Assembly: GCA_951230915.1 (NCBI GenBank) | Contig: OX579641.1 | Span: 12,152,001-12,216,000 of the forward strand | Reading direction: 5' to 3' | From: Antitrichia curtipendula | Taxonomy: Eukaryota; Streptophyta; Bryopsida; Hypnales; Leucodontaceae | Length of the DNA stretch: 64,000 nucleotides | In this document: piece after piece, positions 38,960 through 51,400 of the stretch | Layout: each line of letters begins with the position of its first letter | How positions within the stretch are numbered: the stretch's first letter is position 1 | Program-made: the position numbers and the translations under genes | Notes under the pieces: generated by a model | The model's database searches: none | What the model saw: only the letters and a program-made list of their open reading frames with translations | What the model was told of the DNA's origin: nothing

Positions 38960-40357
38960 TGTTTATGCTAACAGTCGAGGGTCAAACAAAGGCAAACTCT
39001 ATTCCTGACAACAATTCCGTCTACTGCGCCTTGTATTGTCTTCAATGCTATTCGTTTACCACATACACCGCTACATACAAAGACACAGAACGTCCACAAA
39101 CTATACAGTGTACGTCAATGCATGTCAGCTCTAGAAGTAGAATTTAAATTTGCTTCACTCCGTTCAATTGCATTGGACCATATGACGCACTCAATGAATT
39201 CCCTGCTTCTTGATCGTCATACACAACATACGAGGCCTCAATGCTTTATGAACATCGCATGGAAAAAATACAAACGTGTCTTCATTTCTTCAAATTAGAA
39301 CTCCAGTACATGATCTTCTTCAATGAACTGAACAAAATATGTTTCCTTTGCATCTGAACAATAAATAAAAAGTTTCATATCAAAATGCAATATGTTTCTT
39401 TACCAAATAACTTCATCATGTTCAAGACACAGTGCAAAGAAGCTACTGTCTACATCCCCTACCTCTACAATTGTCTAAGACAGATAAAGAACAACATAAA
39501 CATCTGAATCCTCAATATTTCACGACCTACACAAAGAAATGACAAATTTTATTGGAAATTATCAAATGCAGTAAAGGGTTCATGCCAGTTTACAAATAAA
39601 ATGTCATGAGCATTGAATAACGAAACTAAAATCCCAATCCCACTCCAGAAGTGTGCATGGTCAAAATCTATTTACATCATCGTTATTCACAAGAAGTTGT
39701 TATATAATTTCAAATGTCAATGTCCACTTCATCTTCAATTTTTATAGTAATGCAGTTGCTTGTTTGTACTATTAAATTCTTAGTTTACGAAGAATTCTAC
39801 TCTGAGATTCTAAGTTCTACCCATCATACGTCTTACTAAGTACTCTATACTGAAAATGATGGAACTATAAAGCACAATGAAGTTATGTACAAATTGTGCA
39901 TTCAACCTCTAACATCTTCATTCATACACACGTTATTACATTAGAATTTGATGTTGTCATTCAAAAAGGCTTTTAATTTTTCGAAGGTCATCCTCTGCCT
40001 CCATTGTTGTATACCAATGTAGCCATAACAGTGACATGCATTTGTCTCTTCTGAGACAGAAAACATTTTTTGAACACTCTGACACTCTGAAATGGTGCAC
40101 TACAGACGCTAGCATTTCCTCTTATCCGTAGTGCCACCGTGAACAACTTCATGTCGAACTTGTAAGACATGTTGCCGTTTTAGAAGAGCTGTTCAAATAA
40201 TTAAGGGGGGCTGATTTTATCTGACACGTGGCGGCTTCACAGAGGTAGACCCAGAAGTTTATGAGCACTTGAGCGCCCGCACATATGTATACAATTGTTT
40301 TCTTCAAGCTGTGACGTCAAGTACACTTTCAAATTCAATCCGCCGTCGAACGTGAAG
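38960..40357. promoter_or_regulatory. Shared intergenic region between divergent transposon genes
   Basis: About 1.4 kb separates the TNP2 start codon (minus) from the TNPA-like start codon (plus) with no gene in between, so both promoters must lie here. I cannot identify the core elements with confidence. The region just upstream of the plus gene is more GC-rich (ACACGTGG about 40224, TGACGTCA about 40311), a G-box-like and a CRE-like motif. Their use as regulatory sites is inference. Confidence 0.45.
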
Positions 40358-43300
40358 ATGTCTTCAATTCAGGACGACGACGGCAACGTCATTAGCGCGT
40401 ACGAAGCAGAAAGAAACTACCGTAAACAAGCTCTGCACAATGCAGTAGAGAGAGACTTGTTTGCCGCCGGACTGAAAGACGTTGCCGCACTTCGCCCAGC
40501 CTTCTCCACACAGTTGAGTAGCAGAATTGAAGAAAACAGACCTGCAAACCCAAGAAAAAAGCGGCGGAAGAAGGCGTCCTCGATGGAGGGGGACTTGCAT
40601 TTGCGGAAATCACCAAGAACAAGAGGGCAAACGTTGCAGCTCACTTCACAAGCCACGACCAAAGCCACTGCACGCAAGAAGGTGAGTTAACTTCCTGTTT
40701 TACTGGATCCGCGATAATTTTGATTTTTTGGCATGCAATTCCTTGGCAAGTGGACGTAGAGAAATCGGTTGTGCATTGAATGTTTGCGGCAGCGACTATT
40801 TTTAGAACTTACCTGACATGACAAAGTGCGCGTTGTTGATCAACCGCTATGGGTTTTTTTTCACACGTGTTGATCGGTGCTCTCAAAAAGGAGACGCCGC
40901 ATTCAACGTCCTCGGCAGTCGTTTGTTGGGAAACTACATGAGAGATTAGGTTCCGCAAGTGAGAAAAAACTTGTCGTTCACAGCTGGAGTACCCGCTCCT
41001 CATGTCTTTCATGTTTAGGGTTTCAGTAGCCAATGTTTCAAGTGAAGTCCGCTGTCTGTACGAGCACAATGAAACGTACTTGAAGAACATAAACCGCTCT
41101 AAAAATTGCAGCACTAATAAAAATGACTGCCTTTGTTTTAGTACTTATTTTCTACTGCAGCGTCCGCGGAAGCGTTCATTTATTGATTCTAGCAAATGAG
41201 TATGCAGTTCTCCAAGTTAAACTACGTGAATTTGGTGACTATGCTTCTGTGTTCAACTTATTCGGTTTTTCCTTGAAAATACTGTCTTGACTACTTGCTT
41301 TGGGGTGTCGATGCAGGAGAGTTTCTGCCGTTGGCCAGGCAGAGAAGTCAAAACAATTTTGAGGAACGATATGAAGAAGGTAAAAGGCGGTTCAAAGAAA
41401 AAGGTGGCAGAGTCTGTGGACATCAACATGGACACAGACTTAGATTTCGACTTGCAAGAATTCAATGCGGAATCTCCTACAACAGACCTACCCATGACGC
41501 ACCATGAATCAACATCGAAAGAGGGAGAACCATCCGTGTTTGAAGAGCACAGCGGAGACCTCCAGCGCTGTCTTGGTCCAACAGAAGCAGAAGGTCATAC
41601 CCGACCGCCCCAAGCAGGATTCCGCGACGAACAAGACAGAAGACATTTGGTGGAATGGGGCGACGAGTACTCTAAAGGGTATGGGCAGACCTCTGTTGGC
41701 TCATACCGTGGAGAATTCAGAAGACCGTGGTCTCCAATTTCATATCGAGGCGCCAGAGATTACGACGGTCATCCTCTGGACTACGGCGGTCGAGGTAGGC
41801 AACATGAAGGGCATTCAGAGTTTGACAGTCGAAGAGGTAATTTATGCGTCTCCTTCACAGTGTACTTACTCTTGTTTGAAAACAAAAACATAGTTGCTTC
41901 AGTTTTTTTCCATTTTGACGTCCACCCTTGTCGATGAAAATGCATGTTTGAAGAAAAATGGCATGCACAAAATACTGATTCTATTGTTGTATGACTAAAA
42001 ACAATTTCAATGTAGTAATAAGAAATTCCTATATGACTGCTGCCAAACGTAGGTGCACATGCGAGTCCAGTTACGTGATTCCTGCGTCCAATTTCACTTT
42101 CCACTGGTTCTCATTGACAATATTGGGTGGAAGGAGAAGCTCGTAGTATTAGTACTGTATGACATTGGAGAAAGAAATTTGAGGTTGTTGGACGCTGTTA
42201 TGTGAAGTGCCACTACTGGAAACAGGAAATGGAATGCATTTTTACATGTCCCTGTTTTCTTAACTTTTGAATACCTTTTGTCTTAGACAAGAGGCAAGTT
42301 CAGTAGAGGACCACAACCGAGTACGTGGAGCTGTATTGAAATATTGTGCAGGTGGTCAAGAACCACCGTGACTGCAGAGAATTTTTTGAACGGATGAGGA
42401 ACCCTTCACTTCAGGTAGTCGTCGGAGCAATGTCTGATTCCTGTAATGTCACTTGTGCAGATCCATACTATGATGGTCGGGGGAGAGACTTCGATCGACG
42501 AAGTAGCCAGTATGCAGAGGATAGCCGTTTTGATGACGGTCTGTATGGTAGACGTTGTCCAATTTCGCCGGACGTGTATGTTCATCCTCTACAGTCCACT
42601 GCAGGAAATCAATATGGAAGAACGAGCAGGTCTCGTGCAAGTCCTCCTGCCCCTCCTTCAACACTTGTTCACAAGGAAGCCAAATCAGACGTACCAGGTC
42701 GAAGACCCTTACAATTGGATCAAGCAGGTTTTCCCGTAGGACAAATGGCCGCATTGTTTCGTGCAGACATCCTCTCTTTCGTGAAAGACATGGATCCTAG
42801 TGTTGGTTGGGAAGGTCAAACAAGGGAGGCAAAACAGAGATTGCATGATCGTCTCGTCAACGACTACGAGTTCTATGGAGAAGCTTCGAAAGTGAGTGAG
42901 AAATACTTGAGGAAAGAAGCAGGGTCTGCCCTCATCAGCTACTGATACCATTTAAACCAATACATTGACAAGGGATTGAAGAAGCCCGGAGATTTGCATC
43001 CTGACTACTGGATGAAGTTGAAGAACATACGCAATAGTGAGGAGAGCAAAGTCAAGTCTGCCAAAATGGCCACAATTGCAAGGGATCGAGGAGAAAGAAA
43101 CACGACAAAGAAATCTGTACGGGTAGCAGTGCTTCTCAGACTCGTGAGTCCAAAGCGCCGAAGTATTTTTTTTTTTTCTGGGGGCGGCACACTGTGTAAT
43201 TGTTGCTTGCTTGTGCACTGCTGGACTTAGGATTTCTTTTTTTCAAAGTTATTCTATGTCTATGAGAGCTCATGTTGTCATTGACATTTATGTTTTTTAA

Positions 43301-45416
43301 TTTCGCAGACCAAGAAGTTGAAACGGGAGCCCTTCTCTACTGAACTTGAAGAAGAAGTTGAAAAAGAGTGGGCTATTGTGCAAGAAGAAGTTGCGGAGAG
43401 GAAGAAGGCTAGAGTTGCAACAACTGCAAACAACGCAGCGACAGCATCAGTGAAGGGTTTGGAGAGTCGACTTGAGGTATTGGAGGCCTTCATTCAGAAA
43501 TTGGAACCAGACTTTCTACTTTGGAGGAGCCAACGGATGGAGTTGAATGCTTTGGGATGTGAAGACCACGGCAATTTCAGTGAAGTTCCTGTGAAGCAGT
43601 TACAGAAACCTTCGAGTGAGGACAAGCAACATCAAGTGGAGGCACCTGAAGCGGACATCCTCCATCATTCGTCCGACGATGAAGAGTCCATGGAGAAGTC
43701 CCAGTCCTCTAGCGATGAAGAAAATGATTTTGAAGAGGACCAAAGCAGCTCCGACGTGGAGAAGGAGAACTACGAAGATCCGCATCCAATACAGGTGAAT
43801 GAGCCGGAGGAAGTTCCAGTCAAGAGCGTAGTAAAGAAGTCAGTTCAAAGGAGTGCAACTGTTCCCTTGCCGAAGTCGTCTGCAGTGACCCCTGCGGAAG
43901 CTCCATCAAAAATTGCAGCAAAGAAGAGTGAGGTCGATGTAGAAACTCAGAAGAGAAAAGGGAAAGCCATTGTCTCAGTCGAAGAAAAAGGCAATGATAA
44001 GCAGGTACTCATTTTTTGCCATAACATATTCCACATTTGTGCAGATGAGATTTTATTGTGTATGAGCAATTTTTTCTCTGGCAGCGCTTGGAGAACTGTG
44101 GAAAACAATCGTTTCATCGTGTTCACTTGCCTGGTATTACAGTGCGTTGAAATACTTCGGGAGCCGTCTTTGGGTATGGAGACGGTGGTGGTGGCATCCG
44201 CGGAAAACAAGGTAAGGAACTATGAAAGTTTTGGAATGTTTACTACATTCAATAGGTATGAAGGAATTTGTGAAAGGAAGTGGTAGTTGTTGATTGTTTT
44301 TTGTGTGAGAACTTCTTGTGGTTGCAGGAAAAATACTCTACAGTGGAAGTGGAGAACCAGTCGGCGGTCCGTGCAGGGAAGCGGCAGAAACTAAATTCTA
44401 CTGCTGCGGCGGGTCCTGCTGTTCTTGACGACCGCGCCGGAAAAGACAATCCTGCAGAAGGTGAAGGTGTAGGAAAAAGCGGCAAGGACACCCGTAAGAA
44501 AGGGAGAATTGTAGCAGGAAAAAATGACAAAGTCCTGAAGGTGTGTGTGCCGTCTTCAGAGCAAGAGAAAGAGCTCAGGCTGAATTCTTTTATTTTCTTA
44601 GCGTTATGTAGAAACAATTTTCTTTGTTTTGAATGCAGGTATTCTGCTGTACTGCATGGAAGGTCCATGGCGGATGTCATTTATGTCAGTGATAACTGAT
44701 TCATGGCAGGGACAAACGACTATGGTTCCTTGTAGTGGAACAACCATATGAGAATGAAGTTCGCTCCTTCTAGTTGTTATTTGTTAATATCATGGGGAGC
44801 AATGTAGGATATGATTGTTTTGAAAACCAAACAATATGCATTGGATGTACAGCACATCCTCTGACAATATGTTTGGCATGTCACAGAGAGGCAAATGAAG
44901 TGCAACTTCATTAGGGGGCCAGAAATTCATCAGTGTAAGTTCCGATGCTGTCGATGTAAGAGTTTGGAATAGACATTATGTACGTTTTTGTACAGTTGTT
45001 GCTAGTCCCGACACATAGAAGAAATGGTACAGAATTTATTTGTCTTCACAAAATGTAACATGTTGTTCAGTGAAATGGTAAAATAGAAAGAAAAGGAATC
45101 TAATTTTTTTTGGTTATGGCAGGTACCGAGTAACGTACATGGAGACATTTGGTTGGTGGAGAACAGCAAGCCTAGGAAGTTCGTAGGGTCTGGTACTCTT
45201 GTGGAATCCGATGATTACAAGAAAAGAGTGGCTAAGGATGCTCGGAACGGTAGCAAGTTGGTACGACTGAATGTGAAGACGGTGGTCCAACTGGATGCAC
45301 CTCTGCCTTACAAAGAACTTGACAACGACGGCAAAGTTTTGTGTAAGACAGTGGGTGAGGCTTTCATGAAGCGGTGCGCAATATGGTGGCCATGTCCTCC
45401 GGAATTGAAGATCTGA
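40358..45416 (+). pseudogene. CACTA TNPA-like accessory protein gene, with in-frame stops
   Basis: Phase-consistent exons can be joined: 40358-40681, (41161-41199), 41317-41836, 42461-43143, 43309-44004, (44143-44211), 44328-44540 and 45123-45416, about 945 residues. Bracketed exons are less certain. Exon 1 is basic (RKKRRKK). Exon 4 has KVSEKYLRKEAGSALISY, then after a TGA LHPDYWMKLKNIRNSEES and ERNTTKKSVR, a pattern like the Ptta/En/Spm plant transposase domain. Exon 5 has a likely coiled coil (LEEEVEKEW..) and an acidic serine-rich tract. The last exon (IWLVENSKPRKFVGSGTL .. VGEAFMKRCAIWWPCP) resembles DUF8039, often found on such proteins. In-frame TGA codons lie at 42943-42945 and, if that exon is used, 41197-41199; both fit CGA-to-TGA decay. 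In En/Spm, TNPA binds subterminal repeats and assists TNP2. Family calls are from motif memory. Confidence 0.7.
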
Positions 45417-46089
45417 CTATGTGCAGACGTAGTAGCTATGTAGTATATATAGAATGCCGTTTTGTCTAGCTGTCAGAGAAGCTTTTTCAGAACCTCATGT
45501 TTTTGGAATTTCTTTTCTCAAGAACGCAGTCGCATTGTAGGTATTAGGATGTGGAGGTGGATAGCGTTATCTTCACTTTAGCTTTTACAGTGAGTACTGC
45601 AGTTTGTAAATGTTTGTGAATTGTTGTTTCGTAGAAGAGGAAAACTTTGATGGAAAAACTTATGAAATGAATGGCAAAAGGAAGCGCAACAGTTTTGTTG
45701 AAGTGTGAATGATTTTTTTAAATGGCTAACTGACGGTGAAGATGAAGTGATAACCGAGAGATTTGTATCGAAACAAGTCTGTGAAGGTTGTCGGTACATT
45801 CTACACCCACTAAAGTTTGGACTGCAAGTACGTTATCTGTTATTTGTAGGTTTCGTAGATAGTGAGAGAATTTATTTGATTGTGTTGGCATTTTTTCATT
45901 ACTTCCTGGTGAGAACTAAATTTAGCAATAGTATGCAACTTCTGTGTTGAAGAGCGCTTGTATTGTCGAAGTGAAGTGGAAGTATGGAGTTTGTATTTTC
46001 TCTACTGATTTCATGTTCAGTTGTTGCAGAATAATGTGTCAGAGGCACAGACAGTTGATTGTCACGTGCTTTTCATTTGAGCAAGAATT
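45417..46089. other. Spacer between TNPA-like gene and captured gene
   Basis: No coding sequence is supported. It should contain the 3' end of the TNPA-like transcript and the left border of the captured host fragment. The border itself cannot be placed without the donor gene for comparison. Confidence 0.4.
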
Positions 46090-48452
46090 TTGGGGAACGG
46101 ACCGGTATCTCCCAAGATTCATACTGCCGAATTGGCTAAGCGCAAGAAAATCACATGGATTGTCAGTGTTTCTGGCTTATGTTGTTTCTTCTATATCTTA
46201 GGTTCATGGCAGAATACTCCTATTGACCTGCAATCAAGTTCCTTTGGAGACCTGAAGCTTTACGTTCGCCTTGCAAATTAGAAGAGGGACTTGATTTTGA
46301 AGCTCACCATAGCTCATTGAGCACTGATATTGGTTCAAATTACACTACTTTCGAACCGTGTGACATGAAATTCAGCGAGTATACTCCATGTGAAGACGTT
46401 GAGCGCTCGTTGAAATATCCACGGGACAGATTGGTATACAGAGAACGGCATTACCCTGGAAAGGATGAACTGCTAAAGTGTTTGATTCCCGCCCCTGCTC
46501 GTTACAAAAATCCACTCCCATGGCCTCAGAGCCGAGACTACACGTGGTTTGCCAACACGCCCCACAAGGAACTCACTGTGGAGAAGGCAATTCAAAAAAG
46601 GGTGCAGTTCCAAGGTGAGAAGCTGTACTTTCCAGGTGGAGGAACATTCTCAGCTGGTGGTGCTGATAAGTACATTGATGACATTGCAGCCCTGATTCCT
46701 CTCAATGATGGGTCCATTCAAACAGCGATTGACATTGGATGTGGGGTAAAGAGCAAATAAACTCAGTAAACCTGAATTATTGTAGACTAATAAGCTGCTA
46801 TTAGTCTGAGTCTTCATGAGTTATGCAGTAGAACAGATTTGGAGACCACTTCAAATAAGTAGGCTGTCGTTTCATCATAGTCATGGCAACCATTTCCCTG
46901 ATGTTGGTCACGGAGTGTATTACTATCCGCTGTCTTCGTGTTTAAAGTTTTCATGTCTGGTTCTGTTTTTGGATAGACATGCCTGCCTAAGTTTTTCTTT
47001 TGCCTGCTTTTAATGTCTTTTAAAATCTCTCTTATTATGGCGGTTAGCTTCTAAATGTCATGTATACATTGCTGAATTTCAGGTTGCAAACTGGGGCGCA
47101 TACTTACTGCGAAAGAAAGTGTTAACCATGTCCTTTGCACCACGGGATACACACGTCTCCCAGATTCAATTTGCTTTGGAGAGAGGTGTTCCCGCAATAC
47201 TGGGAATCATGGCTGAGAATTGCATGCCATACCCCACACGATCTTTTGATATGGCACACTGCTCTCGTTGCCTTATCCCATGGGCCAAATTTGGTAATTC
47301 ACATCATTCATGTTCCCGAAACATGATCTAATTATGGATTTTTCATTTTTTACTCATGTGCCTGCGTTCCTTTGCCATGGGTGAGCCGTGTACTTTGGGT
47401 CGGAGATGATATTTAATGATGTTTGTTTTGTGGATCTGCAGAGAGTTTGTACTTGATTGAAGTCGACCGTGTGTTGAGGCCTGGTGGTTTTTGGATACTT
47501 TCTGGGCCACCAATTAACTGGAAAACCCACTACAAGGGTTGGCAAAGGACACAAGAGGATTTAAAAGCTGAGCAAGATAGTATCGAGGACAGAGCTCGGA
47601 ATCTTTGTTGGACGAAATATGCCAAGAAGGATAATCTTGCCATCTGGCAGAAGCCTTTGAACCACGTTGAATGTGAGCAGGAGCGTTTGCGCGACCAAAA
47701 CTTGCGCCCGCACATATGCAGTCGTGCTGAAAATCCTGACACAGCTTGGTAAGAGTCTCCTGTCCTATTCGATTGGTTCAGGCTTGTTAGAGGCGAAGTT
47801 ATTAATAAACCTCAATTGCTTAAAATGTTCTTGAGAGAAATCTGGACAAGAACGTCAATTTCATGATTTTGGCGCCTTTCAGGGCAGCTTAAAAAATCTA
47901 TCCCAGCCCTTGGTTTTAGAGTCCTCTGGAGATGAATGTCACAATTTTTGCCGGGCAGATTTGCGCCAATGTAATGAAATTGATGATCTAGGATACTGGT
48001 AAAAATTGCAAGTAAGAAAGCTACAGTGGTGAAATTTACATCGTATTGATTCTTCACAGGTATTGGAAGGTGGAAACGTGTATTACCCCCCTTCCGGAGG
48101 CAATAGATTCAAAAGATGATGCTGGTGAGGCTCTTGCCAAGTGGCCTGCAAGGCTAACTGCTGTGCCTCCTCGAATTGCAAGCGGTTCGGTTTCAGGAAT
48201 GACAGCTGAGAGTTTCAGGGATGACACTCTTCTATGGACTAAACGTGTGAATTATTACAAGGCACGTATTATTATTCCTTTGGCAACAGGCCGGTACCGG
48301 AATATTATGGATATGAACGCTGGACTTGGGGGTTTTGCCGCCGCTTTGGTGAAGGATCCCGTGTAGGTGATGAACGTCATGCCTTCTGATGCACAGGACA
48401 ATACACTTGGTATCATCTATGAGTGTGGACTGATCGGCACTTATCAAAATTG
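46090..48452 (+). pseudogene. Captured fragment of a DUF248-type putative methyltransferase gene
   Basis: The piece matches plant Golgi putative methyltransferases (QUASIMODO2/TSD2-type, Methyltransf_29). A start at 46090 leads into MGNGPVSP, a basic stretch and a membrane anchor (ITWIVSVSGLCCFFYILGSW). The frame then shifts between about 46227 and 46280 into LEEGLDFEAHHSS. Exons to 46745, 47083-47293, 47442-47748 and 48060-48452 join in phase, giving EYTPCEDVERSL, PRDRLVYRERHYPG, AIDIGCG (SAM-binding), [40 protein letters not shown] and RYRNIMDMNAGLGGFAAAL. Introns retain GT-AG ends. A TAG at 48364-48366 stands where family members have tryptophan. The sequence stops at a donor after GLIGTYQNW, so roughly the last 150 residues are absent. 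It lies wholly inside the CACTA element and was therefore probably copied at DNA level from a host gene. It cannot encode an active enzyme. Confidence 0.88.
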
Positions 48453-51400
48453 GTGAGCTCTCAACTTGATTTAATCAGTAATGAATTCTGTGCAGATTGT
48501 TAGTTTCTCGAAGGTCCTATGAGGATTATGTCCAGCCTCAGAAGACGGAAAAAATGATTTCAACACAAATACTTTAGTAAGAAGTGCAAACAGATTGAAG
48601 AAATTATTTTTAAATTATGTCCATCAACCTATCCTGGGGGAGCAATAATTTTAGGACGTGTCCTACATTGTAGATGAAGTAAATTCTGCAAGTTACTGGA
48701 ACACCGTTCCTGGAAATGGAGGTCAGTAGTCAGGGTCCATGTGGCTGTATTAGGACTGAACGATCAATCGTACTTGCTGAGAGATTGGATCGAAGGTCGT
48801 CCACATCAAGCACAATCCTGTCCCGAACTTCAGCAACAGTCGCAAATGTTCAAAATCCGCTGATTGTCACGTGTATTACTCCCCTTCCGGAGGCAATAGA
48901 TTCGAAAGACGATGTTGACGTACATTTCTTCTTTTACTGTTTTTGCCGAAGATGTGTATGACAAATTTTTTGAGGGTGGAGTCCTCAGAGAAAATGGAAT
49001 GTAGTTTGACTAGTTCTATATGCCCTCGAAATATGATGTACTACTTACGGAATGGAAGAGAAGATGTGTTTGCGTAATTAAGTTGTAATGAAATATTTTT
49101 TCTTTTTTTGTGTGCTTTATTTACTCAGTGCACTTTGAAGTTTAGTCTTCTTGTAGGCTGAGCTCACATAGAGTGGTGAATGTTTCTTACCATCTGATGC
49201 GCATAGAACCTTCGAACTGAGAGGGAGAGAGTTAAATGTTTTGTTCATGTTAATGGAAAACTGATGATTGGTGGTTTCACATTTTTCTCTGTAGTGCAGT
49301 AGGATCTGAAGTACAGGAGTACTGCTGGATAATGGAATTGTTGTCTACAATTGCTTCTTCTGAATGCTGGCAGTGTCCACGGTGCTAGGAATGTATGGGT
49401 TCTGCAGGTAGTCAGGTACAATGAAGTGTACTGAATCAAGAACCAACAATGTTACCGTGGAGCACAAGAGAAGGAAGTTAGTAAGAGTGGCATGTATTTG
49501 CAAATGTGTTCGTCACTGGTTTGTAAAAATGTTTTTTGGTTGGATTCAGATACAAGTGAGAAGTAACATTACCTGATGCTGACGTAGTCGTACAGAGAGT
49601 GTGAACATCTTGTGTGCAATTTCCCTGTATATGTTGTAAGTCTGCAGAACCGAAGTCAGTCATGTAAATTTCAGAAGTTGTAGTCTGAACAGTACATCAT
49701 GATTGTATGCGGTGCTTTAGAGTATTAAAAAAAATAAAAAGACATATTCATAGGAAATGAATACGATCATGTAGTCGACAGCATGGTAGTTTATGGATTT
49801 CTTCATGGGGCCAGAATGTTTGAGTTGTGCAGTGGAACTCGTAGTATTCCAATTTTGCCAAATGTGTGATTACTGAAGGACTTCACTTTCTAACTCGTGG
49901 TTCACTGATTGATGAAGCATGTGAACAGTGTGACTTCAGTCGGACAGTGGAGGACGAAGGGGATTACTTGTTGTTCATGCGAAGTATGAGGAAGCAGTAG
50001 GACTAAAGCAATACCAAATTGTGTGGAAAATATCATCTTGCCAAAGTTATTTTGTAATTTCTGTACGAAGTGATGGAAGACTGAATCTATTAGCTAGACG
50101 AATGGAAATTTTTTTTTTTTAATTTGAAGCATGTATTGACATTTTTTGGCGTTAACATTCAATTCTTCCAGGAGTGATGACTGAGGATGTTGACTTACAA
50201 GTGAAGAGTTTTACACAAGTTTTCTGGGGGTTTTTTTTTGTGAAGTACTGAGAGAGTAGTCGTAGTTAATCCGGATGTGGAGAAGGTGATGACGCATGGC
50301 TGTTTGGGGTGTTTTGCATATTTCAGATTTGGAAAATTTCGGGGCAGACGGAGGACATGATATCATACCCTGTTAAAAGCATAGAAAGAAGATTGCACAG
50401 CTCTTATCGAAGAGAAGAAGGTAAACTTGCATTTGTAGTCAAAGTTTGTAGGCAGTTCTAAGTTTCAGGCGGAACATGGTAATTTAAGAAGTTTCAGTAC
50501 ATGCAATGCGTGTCATAGTCAGCAAGTTAGGGAACCTTAGGGACGATAATGTTGTCATTGTTGAAAGCGTTCACAGCGATTTGAAGATGAAAATGTATTT
50601 TCAATTGCGACGTGTGAATTTTGGAAGGAAAACTCAGATGTTGAAGGTGTTTGAGGAATGTAAGATTTCAAACTCTATTGACTTCCTCATTTAGTTTCTA
50701 GTACGCGTGCATGCGGTCTTTCTTTTGAAGATTGGCAATTTGTTTTGGGGAAGACAAATGTACCTCCTCATGGATTTGGTCTTTTCTGTGAAGAGTGGGT
50801 AGGTGGAAATGCAACGCAATGTGAGTTGGGAATTGCATTGTTGAATTGAAGTTAATGGCACAATCCTTCTTCTTCCGTATGTAGTGTACATTGTTGGTTT
50901 TGGGTGCTGATGTTGTGGATTTGGTTATGTCAGTATCTTTGAAGTGGAGACCGCGCAGTACTGCGTACGGAATATGGAATTGAAGAAGTTAGTGTCAGGG
51001 CGCATTACGTGTTGTAGGAAGTGAAGGACAGTGCAATTGACAGTGGTAAGCGATTTCACACTTCGTTGAGGTCAGTAAAAGATTTAAGTCTGCAATGAAG
51101 TCTAGGATGGATTTGGAATAGGAAGATTAATTGTTGGTTCTGTGAGTCGTTTGTTTTCTTTGAGGCTGTATTGAGATATGAATTGATAATTATAATCACT
51201 AATAAGGAAATGAAAGAACTTGAAAGAGAGAATGGTGCACGGAGTGAATTGAGCATATCTTGCAGGTTTGATTGCAGAGAAGAAAATCCAGAGAAGAGAA
51301 GGTCCTGCAGATTTCAATACATTGAGAAACATATTGAGAAGGTAAGCAGATGTGTTGATGTGCTGTATTTAGATTGTAAATGTATGAAAAGATAGAAAGT

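Noticed and set aside
42346..42460. Plus-strand open frame upstream of TNPA-like exon 4
   Set aside because: It runs through the intron; the acceptor TTGTGCAG at 42453-42460 and the phase from exon 3 place the exon start at 42461.
44249..44680. A 143-codon minus-strand open frame
   Set aside because: It is antisense to TNPA-like exon 7 and its flanking introns and has no motif of its own.
48716..48961. Open frame containing the methyltransferase-like peptide at 48.9 kb
   Set aside because: Only a 45-bp piece matches the methyltransferase exon; the rest of the frame has no similarity and no splice signals, so it is not a gene.
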